From assembly GCF_004348595.1 (NCBI RefSeq), contig NZ_SMKD01000060.1, positions 1 to 33,492 of the forward strand: 33,492 nucleotides of DNA, given 5' to 3'. Numbering within the stretch: the stretch's first letter is position 1; each line of letters opens with the position of its first letter. Source of the stretch: Micromonospora sp. KC723. Its GTDB lineage: Bacteria > Actinomycetota > Actinomycetes > Mycobacteriales > Micromonosporaceae. Of the stretch, positions 27,911 through 33,492 are shown piece after piece. The translations under genes and the position numbers were made by a program. The notes beneath the pieces are model-generated. The model was not told the origin of the DNA. It saw only the letters and a list, made by a program, of their open reading frames with translations, and made no database searches.

Positions 27911-30739
27911 ATGTCGCCACGGATTTCCCTCCCGAGCGGTTGGGTGACCTTCGTCTTCACCGACATCGAGGGGTCGACCCGGCTGGCGCAACTACTCGGC
28001 GCCGACTACCGCCCGGTGCTGCGCGAACACCGCCGACTGTTACGCGACACCCTCGCCGCGACCGACGGCGCGGAACTGCTGACCGAGGGAGACTCGTTCT
28101 TCCTCGCCTTCCCGGACGCGTCGGCGGCGCTCACCGCCTGCCTGACCGGGCAGCGGGCGCTGTCCACGCACGACTGGCCCAACCCGGACGCCACACCCCG
28201 GGTGCGGATGGGGTTGCACACCGGGTACGCCGAACCGCGTGACGGCGAGTACGCCAGCCCTGAGGTGCACCGGGCCGCCCGGGTGGCCGCCGCCGCGCAC
28301 GGCGGGCAGGTGCTCTGCTCCGCGTCGACCGCCCGGCTCGCCGACCCGCTCCCGTGCGGGGCGTCCCTGCTCGACCTCGGGCTGCACCGGCTGCGCGGCT
28401 TCGACGACCGGGAGCGTCTCTTCCAGCTCGTCGCGCCCGGCCTGGAACGACAGTTCCCCCGACCGCGCACCGCCGAAGCGGCGGCCCACAACCTGCCCAC
28501 CCAGGTCACCTCATTCATCGGCCGGCAGGCCGAACGGGCCGAGCTGGACCTGCTGGTCCGCCGGCACCGGCTGGTCACCGTGCTCGGCGCCGGCGGCGCC
28601 GGCAAGACCCGGCTGGCCGTGGAGCTGGCCTCCGGGCTGGTCGAGGCGTACCCGGACGGGGTGTGGTTCGTGGACATCGCCACGGTCACCGACCCGGGGC
28701 TGGTGGCGTTCGCGGTCGCCGCGGTGCTGGGGCTGCGCCCCGAACCGGGCCGCCCGATGCTCGACACCCTGGTCGAGTACGCGGCCCCGCGCCGGATGCT
28801 GGTGGTGCTGGACACCTGCGACGCCCAGCCCGCCGCCTGCGCGGAGGTGATCTCCCGACTCTTGGCCGGTGGCGCCGGGTTGCGGGCGCTGGCCACCAGC
28901 CGGGAGTCGTTCGGCCTGCCCGGCGAGGTGGTCTGGCGGATCCCGCCGCTCTCGGTGGACCCGCAGCCGGGGCGGCCCGAGAGCGACGCGCTGGCCCTGC
29001 TGCTGGACCGGACGGCGGCGGCCCGGGGCGGCCGGCCACCGGACTGGGCCGAGATCGGTGACCTGCACCGGGTGGTGCAGCGGCTGGACGGCCTGCCGTT
29101 GGCGATCGAGCTGGCCGCGGCCCGGCTCCGGGTGCTCTCCGCCGGGCAGCTCGCCGCCCGCCTCGACGACGTGCTCGGCACTCTGGACGCCGGGCGGGTC
29201 GACACTGTTCCCCCGGTGTGTCCAGGCTGGACGGGCAACCAGCGGGACACCGTCGACCTGGTCGCCGTCGCGTCCGGCAAACCGCCGCCGTCGCCGGCGC
29301 ACCGGGCCGTACAGCGGTCCGCCGTCGAGCGGCACCTCACCATGCAGGCCACGGTGACCTGGTCGTACCGGACACTGGGGCCCCGCGCGTCCCGGTTGTT
29401 GCGCTGGCTGTCGGTGTTCGCCGGGCCGGTCAGCCTGCCCACGGTCGAATGGCTGCTCGACGACGACCCGATCGACCCGCTCTCGGTGCTGGTGGACAAG
29501 TCGATGGTGCTGGCCGAGCCGCACGCCACGGGCAGCACCTACCGGATGCTCGACCCGATCCGCGCGTACGCGGCCCGCCGGCTGGCCGAGGCGGGTGAGG
29601 AGCAGGCCGCCCGGGACCGGCACGTGGCGTGGTCGGCGCACGCGCTGGAGCAGGCCCACCTCGGGCCCGACGGCCGCCCGGTCACCCTCTCCCTGTACGC
29701 GCTGGACCCGCTGGCCGGGGAGCTGCGTGCGGCGCTGCGCTGGTGCGCCACCGGTGGCAGCGCCCGGGCGGGGCTGCGGCTGGCCGGCGGCCTGGACCAG
29801 TGGTGGCGGGAGCGGGGCCTGTCCCGGGAGGCCCGGCTCTGGCTGTTCCGGCTCTACGGGCGGATCGCGGAGACCGGCGAGTCGATCCCGGAGGCGGAGC
29901 TGGCGGCGGCGTACCACCTGCACTCACTGCACGCCGGCGCGGACGGGGAGTTCGCCGAGGAACTGCGCTACTCGCAGCGGGCGGAGGCGGCGGCCCGGCA
30001 GGCCGGCGACGCCGGCCTGCTCGCCCGGGTGCTGGCGGGGCGGGCCGCCCCGCTGATCGACATGGGTCAGTTCACGGAGGCGGAGCGGGTCTGCCGGGAG
30101 GTCATCGACTGGGCGAGGGAGCAGGAGGTGGCCGGCGACGCCCTCTTCGCCGTCTACAACCTGGCCGAGCTGCTGTGGCGGCGGGGCGCGTTGGACGAGG
30201 CGGCCGAGCTGCTCGGCGCGGCCCGACCGGTGGAGGCGGCCCGGGCGGTGGAACGGGGCCGCCGGTCGGTGGACATGCTGCTGGGCATGGTCGCGCTGAC
30301 CCGGGGCGACCGGGTCGCGGCGCACGAGCACCTGCTGGTGGCGCTCCGCTCGCGGATGAGCCACGGCTACCACGGGCGGGCCTGCGACACGGTCAGCGCG
30401 GTGGCCGTGCGATGCGCCGCCGACGATCCGCTCACCGCGGCCCGGCTCTTCGGCGCCGCCCAGGCGACCCGGGCGCGGCTGCGTGCCTCGCCCGGCATCT
30501 ACGGCCCCTACTGGACCGACGAGCAGGCGAAGCTGCGCCGCAGGCTGGGCGACGCGGCGTTCGACGCCGCGTACGGCGAGGGCGGAATGTTGGCGCTGGA
30601 GGAGGCGGCGGCGGTGGCCTTCGCGGTGGAGCACCCCGACCTCCGCAGCGACTCGGTGCGTTTCGGCGCCACCGGGTCGGTGACGCCGCGCCACCCCGAA
30701 CCCACCCGGTGGGAGCTGGGCCGCTGCGAGTGGGCCTGA
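27911..30739 (+). CDS. Class III cyclase-like domain fused to NB-ARC/AAA-type ATPase and TPR-like region
   Basis: The 942-residue signalling protein begins with a class III nucleotide cyclase homology domain (~9-175): VTFVFTDIEGSTRLAQLL and LLTEGDSFFLAF keep both metal aspartates, and HRAARVAAAAHGGQVL keeps the Arg. Next is an ATPase (~190-480): VTVLGAGGAGKTRLAVELA (P-loop, ~220), MLVVLDTCDAQ (Walker B), LATSRESFGLPGE and GLPLAIELAAARL, as in the LuxR/MalT and AfsR-type STAND ATPases. The rest (~500-900) is helical, TPR-like. Unlike many relatives it ends without a LuxR HTH. ATG at 27911 follows CGGAGG by eight bases, better than GTG at 27902. The cyclase residues for purine binding are altered (see findings). 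Ligand and output unknown. Confidence 0.88.
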   Translation: MSPRISLPSGWVTFVFTDIEGSTRLAQLLGADYRPVLREHRRLLRDTLAATDGAELLTEGDSFFLAFPDASAALTACLTGQRALSTHDWPNPDATPRVRMGLHTGYAEPRDGEYASPEVHRAARVAAAAHGGQVLCSASTARLADPLPCGASLLDLGLHRLRGFDDRERLFQLVAPGLERQFPRPRTAEAAAHNLPTQVTSFIGRQAERAELDLLVRRHRLVTVLGAGGAGKTRLAVELASGLVEAYPDGVWFVDIATVTDPGLVAFAVAAVLGLRPEPGRPMLDTLVEYAAPRRMLVVLDTCDAQPAACAEVISRLLAGGAGLRALATSRESFGLPGEVVWRIPPLSVDPQPGRPESDALALLLDRTAAARGGRPPDWAEIGDLHRVVQRLDGLPLAIELAAARLRVLSAGQLAARLDDVLGTLDAGRVDTVPPVCPGWTGNQRDTVDLVAVASGKPPPSPAHRAVQRSAVERHLTMQATVTWSYRTLGPRASRLLRWLSVFAGPVSLPTVEWLLDDDPIDPLSVLVDKSMVLAEPHATGSTYRMLDPIRAYAARRLAEAGEEQAARDRHVAWSAHALEQAHLGPDGRPVTLSLYALDPLAGELRAALRWCATGGSARAGLRLAGGLDQWWRERGLSREARLWLFRLYGRIAETGESIPEAELAAAYHLHSLHAGADGEFAEELRYSQRAEAAARQAGDAGLLARVLAGRAAPLIDMGQFTEAERVCREVIDWAREQEVAGDALFAVYNLAELLWRRGALDEAAELLGAARPVEAARAVERGRRSVDMLLGMVALTRGDRVAAHEHLLVALRSRMSHGYHGRACDTVSAVAVRCAADDPLTAARLFGAAQATRARLRASPGIYGPYWTDEQAKLRRRLGDAAFDAAYGEGGMLALEEAAAVAFAVEHPDLRSDSVRFGATGSVTPRHPEPTRWELGRCEWA

Positions 30740-30803
30740 GCCACCGGCACCCCCACGACGGCCCGGCGACGAGGAGCGCGGCAAGGCGTCCCTGAGGTGG
30801 TGA

Positions 30804-30830
30804 TTGACGGGGGCCTGCGTTGGGTAGCTA
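30804..30830 (+). promoter_or_regulatory. Candidate promoter of the permease gene
   Basis: TTGACG (30804-30809) and TAGCTA (30825-30830) are 15 bp apart, shorter than ideal, about 50 bases before the permease start. Confidence 0.3.
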
Positions 30831-30878
30831 CGCCGGCACCGGCCGCCAGCATGGTGGTCATGTGGTGGGAGGTGACGC

Positions 30879-32381
30879 GTGGTGTCCGTGCTGCGTACTA
30901 AACCAATCAAGGACGTGATGGCCCAGAGCCGAGCAGACGGCGGCGACGGCGGGCCCGGCCTGCGGCGTCACCTCCGGGCCCGGGATCTCACCGGCTTCGG
31001 CATCGGCATCGTGATCGGCACCGGCATCTTCACGCTCACCGGCATCGAGGCCCGGGACAGCGCCGGGCCCGGCGTGGTGATCTCGTTCGCCGTCGCCGGT
31101 GTGGTCGCCCTGCTCGCCGCCCTCTGCTACGCCGAGTTGGCCTCCAGCGTGCCGGCCGCCGGCAGCGCCTACACCTACGCGTACGCCACCATGGGCGAGA
31201 TCGTCGCCTGGATCATCGGCTGGGACCTGTTGTTGGAGTTCGCGCTCGGCGCGGCGGTGGTGGCCCGCGGCTGGTCCGGCTACCTCGCCGAACTCCTCGG
31301 GTTGCCCACCATCTGGTTCGGTGAGGAGGGCAGCGTCGTCAACCTCGGCGCGATCGGCATCGTGCTGCTGCTCGGCGCGGTCGCCATCGTCGGCATCCGC
31401 GAGTCCGCCCGGGTGACCAACCTGCTGGTGCTGGTCAAGGTCGGCATCTGCGTCTTCATCGTGGCCGCCGGCCTGTTCTTCGTGAAGGCCGCCAACCTCA
31501 CCCCGTTCATCCCGCCGGCCGAGCCGGCCGGCCCCGGCGAGGGCGGCATCAAGCAGCCGGTCACCCAGGCCCTCTTCGGACTGGAACCCTCGGTCTTCGG
31601 TTTCGTCGGCGTGCTCAGCGCCGCCGCCGTGGTCTTCTTCGCCTACACCGGCTTCGAGGCGGTGGCCAACCTCGGCGAGGAGACCAGGCGTCCCCGTCGG
31701 GATCTCACCCTGGGCCTGCTCGGCACGCTGCTGATCTCGACCGTGCTGTACATCGGCGTCTCGCTGGTCATGGTCGGCATGGTGCCGTACACCGAGATCG
31801 ACCGGGGCGCGCCCATCGCGGCGGCCTTCGACGCGGTCGGCGCGGGCTGGGCCGGGGTCCTGGTCTCCATCGCCGCCGTCGCCGGCCTGACCAGCGTCAT
31901 CCTGGTCGACCTGGTGGCCATGGGCCGGATCGGCTTCGCCATCTCCCGAGACGGCCTGATCCCGCCGGCGGTCGCCGCGATCCACCCGCGCTGGGGCACC
32001 CCGTACCGGATCTCCGCCGTGATGACCGTGGCGGTCGCCCTGCTCGCCGGCTTCCTTCCGCTGTCGGCCCTGGCCGACCTGGTCAGCATCGGCGCGCTCT
32101 GCGCCTTCGTGATCGTGTCGATCGCGGTGCCGATCCTGCGCCGCAGTCGCCCGGAACTCGACCGGCCGTTCCGGGTGCCGTTCTCCCCGGTGCTGCCGAT
32201 CGTCTCCGCGCTGGCCTGCCTGTACCTGATGCTCAACCTGTCGGTGGAGACCTGGCTGCGGTTCGGTGCCTGGATGCTGCTCGGCTTGTTGATCTACTTC
32301 GGCTACGGCTACCGCCGCAATCGGCTGGCCAGCCGCGACGCCACCGCTGCCGAACCCCGTCGGCCGTCCCGCATCGGCTGA
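30879..32381 (+). CDS. APC-superfamily amino acid permease (cationic amino acid transporter-like)
   Basis: The 500-residue membrane protein has about twelve hydrophobic helices. The first carries FGIGIVIGTGIFTLTGIEA (~41-59), the GxGIF substrate loop of the APC fold; CYAELASSVPAAGSAYTYAY (~88) is helix 3, and FFAYTGFEAVANLGEETRRP (~252-271) is helix 6 with its following loop, typical of the CAT/YfnA group. RPFRVPFSPVLPIVSALACL near the C-terminus is also usual. It should import an amino acid by H+ symport or exchange; which one is not clear. GTG at 30879 has GGAGG six bases before it. The LacI-type gene begins 84 bp downstream, possibly unrelated. Confidence 0.93.
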   Translation: MVSVLRTKPIKDVMAQSRADGGDGGPGLRRHLRARDLTGFGIGIVIGTGIFTLTGIEARDSAGPGVVISFAVAGVVALLAALCYAELASSVPAAGSAYTYAYATMGEIVAWIIGWDLLLEFALGAAVVARGWSGYLAELLGLPTIWFGEEGSVVNLGAIGIVLLLGAVAIVGIRESARVTNLLVLVKVGICVFIVAAGLFFVKAANLTPFIPPAEPAGPGEGGIKQPVTQALFGLEPSVFGFVGVLSAAAVVFFAYTGFEAVANLGEETRRPRRDLTLGLLGTLLISTVLYIGVSLVMVGMVPYTEIDRGAPIAAAFDAVGAGWAGVLVSIAAVAGLTSVILVDLVAMGRIGFAISRDGLIPPAVAAIHPRWGTPYRISAVMTVAVALLAGFLPLSALADLVSIGALCAFVIVSIAVPILRRSRPELDRPFRVPFSPVLPIVSALACLYLMLNLSVETWLRFGAWMLLGLLIYFGYGYRRNRLASRDATAAEPRRPSRIG

Positions 32382-32402
32382 CCACCCGCCGAGCGGCACC
32401 GA

Positions 32403-32432
32403 TGTACACGTCCCAGCCCGCGGCGCTAGAGT
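32403..32432 (+). promoter_or_regulatory. Candidate promoter of the LacI-family gene
   Basis: TGTACA (32403-32408) and TAGAGT (32427-32432) are 18 bp apart; transcription would begin near 32439, inside the inverted repeat at 32438-32453. Confidence 0.4.
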
Positions 32433-32437
32433 CCGCA

Positions 32438-32453
32438 CCACCGCGACCGGTGG
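32438..32453. promoter_or_regulatory. Inverted repeat, possible LacI-type operator
   Basis: CCACCG-CGAC-CGGTGG is a 6-4-6 inverted repeat at the expected transcription start of the LacI-family gene, running into the GGGAGGGG ribosome site. It could be an autoregulatory operator, though LacI sites usually have a central CG. Confidence 0.35.
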
Positions 32454-32465
32454 GAGGGGCGACCC

Positions 32466-33467
32466 GTGCGACACAGGTTGAAGGACGTGGCCGAGCGGGC
32501 CGGGGTGTCGGTCAAAACCGTGTCGAACGTGGTCAACGGCCACCTGCACGTGCGGCCCGAGACCCGGGCCCGGGTCGAGGCGGCGGTCGCCGAACTGAAC
32601 TACCGCCCCAACCTCTCCGCCCGCAACCTGCGCAAGGGGCGGACCGGGGTGATCGCCCTGGCCGTGCCCGAACTCGACCTGCCGTACTTCGCCGAGCTGG
32701 CCCGGCACGTGGTCGTCGCCGCCGCCCAGCGGGACTGGAGGGTGCTGGTCGACCAGACCGGCGGTGACCCGGCGCGGGAACGGGTGGCCGCCGCCGGGAT
32801 CGGCGACCACATGATCGACGGGATCATCTTCAGCCCGCGGGCACTCGGCGCCGACGACCTCGCCGGCCTCGACGGCACTCCGCTGGTGCTGCTCGGGGAA
32901 CGCATCGACCAGGCACCCGCCGACCACGTCGGTATCGACAGCGTGACCGCCGCCCGCCAGGTCACCGCCCACCTCGCCGGGCTCGGCCGCCGCCGGATCG
33001 CCGCGATCGGCGCGTCGCGTACCCCGGCGGGGGCGGGGGCGCGGCTGCGCCTGGCCGGATACACCGCCGCGCTCGCCGACGCCGGCATCGGGTACGACGA
33101 GCGCCTGGTCGTGGCCACGCCGGCCTGGCGCCGCGCCGACGGCGCCGCCGCCGTGCGACGCCTGCTCACCGCCGGGGTACGCCCCGACGCCCTCTTCTGT
33201 TTCACCGACACCCTGGCCCTCGGCGCGCTGCGGGCCCTGCACCTGGCGGGTCTGCGGGTGCCCGCAGACGTGGCGGTGGCGGGCTTCGACGACATCGAGG
33301 ACGGCCGGTTCAGCACCCCCACCCTGACCACGGTGACGCCGGACAAGGAGCGCATCGCCCAGCTGGCGGTGGACCTGCTGGCCGCCCGCGTCGACGGCGA
33401 CCGCGGCAGCCCACCCCGTGACCTACTGGCCCCGCACCACCTCACCGCCCGCGAATCCACCTCCTGA
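32466..33467 (+). CDS. LacI-family transcription regulator
   Basis: The 333-residue protein begins RLKDVAERAGVSVKTVSNVV (about 4-23), the LacI helix-turn-helix, with the hinge helix RPNLSARNLRKGRT at about 48-61. The periplasmic-binding-protein-like domain follows: GVIALAVPELDLPYFAELAR, IDGIIFSPRAL, VGIDSVTAARQVTAHLAGLG, IAAIGASRTP, ALFCFTDTLALGALRALHLA and VAGFDDIEDGRFSTPTLTTV. It should repress sugar uptake or catabolism genes and respond to a carbohydrate; no sugar genes are in the window, though they may follow past 33492. GTG at 32466 has GGGAGGGG upstream. Complete. Confidence 0.95.
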   Translation: MRHRLKDVAERAGVSVKTVSNVVNGHLHVRPETRARVEAAVAELNYRPNLSARNLRKGRTGVIALAVPELDLPYFAELARHVVVAAAQRDWRVLVDQTGGDPARERVAAAGIGDHMIDGIIFSPRALGADDLAGLDGTPLVLLGERIDQAPADHVGIDSVTAARQVTAHLAGLGRRRIAAIGASRTPAGAGARLRLAGYTAALADAGIGYDERLVVATPAWRRADGAAAVRRLLTAGVRPDALFCFTDTLALGALRALHLAGLRVPADVAVAGFDDIEDGRFSTPTLTTVTPDKERIAQLAVDLLAARVDGDRGSPPRDLLAPHHLTARESTS

Positions 33468-33483
33468 CCGACGAGGTGGTCAG
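33464..33483 (+). terminator. Weak hairpin at the LacI gene end
   Basis: CTGACC (33464-33469) and GGTCAG (33478-33483) pair around an 8-base loop, starting on the stop codon. The stem is short and the window ends soon after. Confidence 0.25.
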
Positions 33484-33492
33484 TCGAAGAAG

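Noticed and set aside
30858..33242. A 794-codon minus-strand open frame
   Set aside because: Antisense to the permease and LacI genes; His/Gly/Asp-rich with no family match.

Overview
The window is very GC-rich with GTG starts, tight ATGA/GTGA overlaps and strong GC3 bias. It carries the developmental sigma factor BldN with an RsbN-like partner, a Rex-headed haem operon and ribosomal protein bS22. Together these point to a Micromonosporaceae-type actinomycete (Micromonospora or close kin). No tRNA, rRNA, CRISPR array, insertion sequence or prophage gene was seen; this looks like chromosomal core DNA with a few accessory genes.

Layout. 1-2014 (minus strand): a small Asp-rich lipoprotein, a glutathionylspermidine-synthase-like ATP-grasp ligase and a CGNR zinc-finger protein cut by the window edge. 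2142-4539 (plus): proline dehydrogenase and a membrane-anchored HExxH peptidase. After a 525-bp gene-free gap with a perfect 34-bp palindrome comes a conserved actinobacterial block (5065-8774): an excisionase-type HTH protein, bS22, an NAD-dependent epimerase, an acyltransferase and, on the other strand, a HAD-IB phosphatase. From memory this matches M. tuberculosis Rv0500A-Rv0505c.

8894-10956 (minus) holds bldN and an rsbN-like gene, with a BldD-type operator over the likely bldN -10 and a possible BldN-type promoter before rsbN. Divergently, 11391-13904 encodes an acyl-CoA synthetase, a glutaredoxin-like protein and a HAD hydrolase. 14288-19941 is a compact haem operon, rex-hemA-hemC-hemD-hemB. 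A Rex operator overlaps its promoter, tying haem synthesis to the NADH/NAD+ ratio.

19942-33492 is more mixed: an inverted repeat, a DEDDh exonuclease, a pair of DnaA-box-like sites, an XRE regulator, a large secreted multidomain nuclease (minus), a tandem GNAT acetyltransferase (minus), a membrane-anchored lytic transglycosylase (minus), an FmdB zinc-ribbon protein, a cyclase-like/AAA ATPase signalling protein, an amino acid permease and a LacI-family repressor.

The best candidates for something under-described are the lipoprotein/ATP-grasp pair, which shares an RGGFG motif with enterobacterial YgiB, and the cyclase/ATPase protein whose substrate-binding residues have changed.
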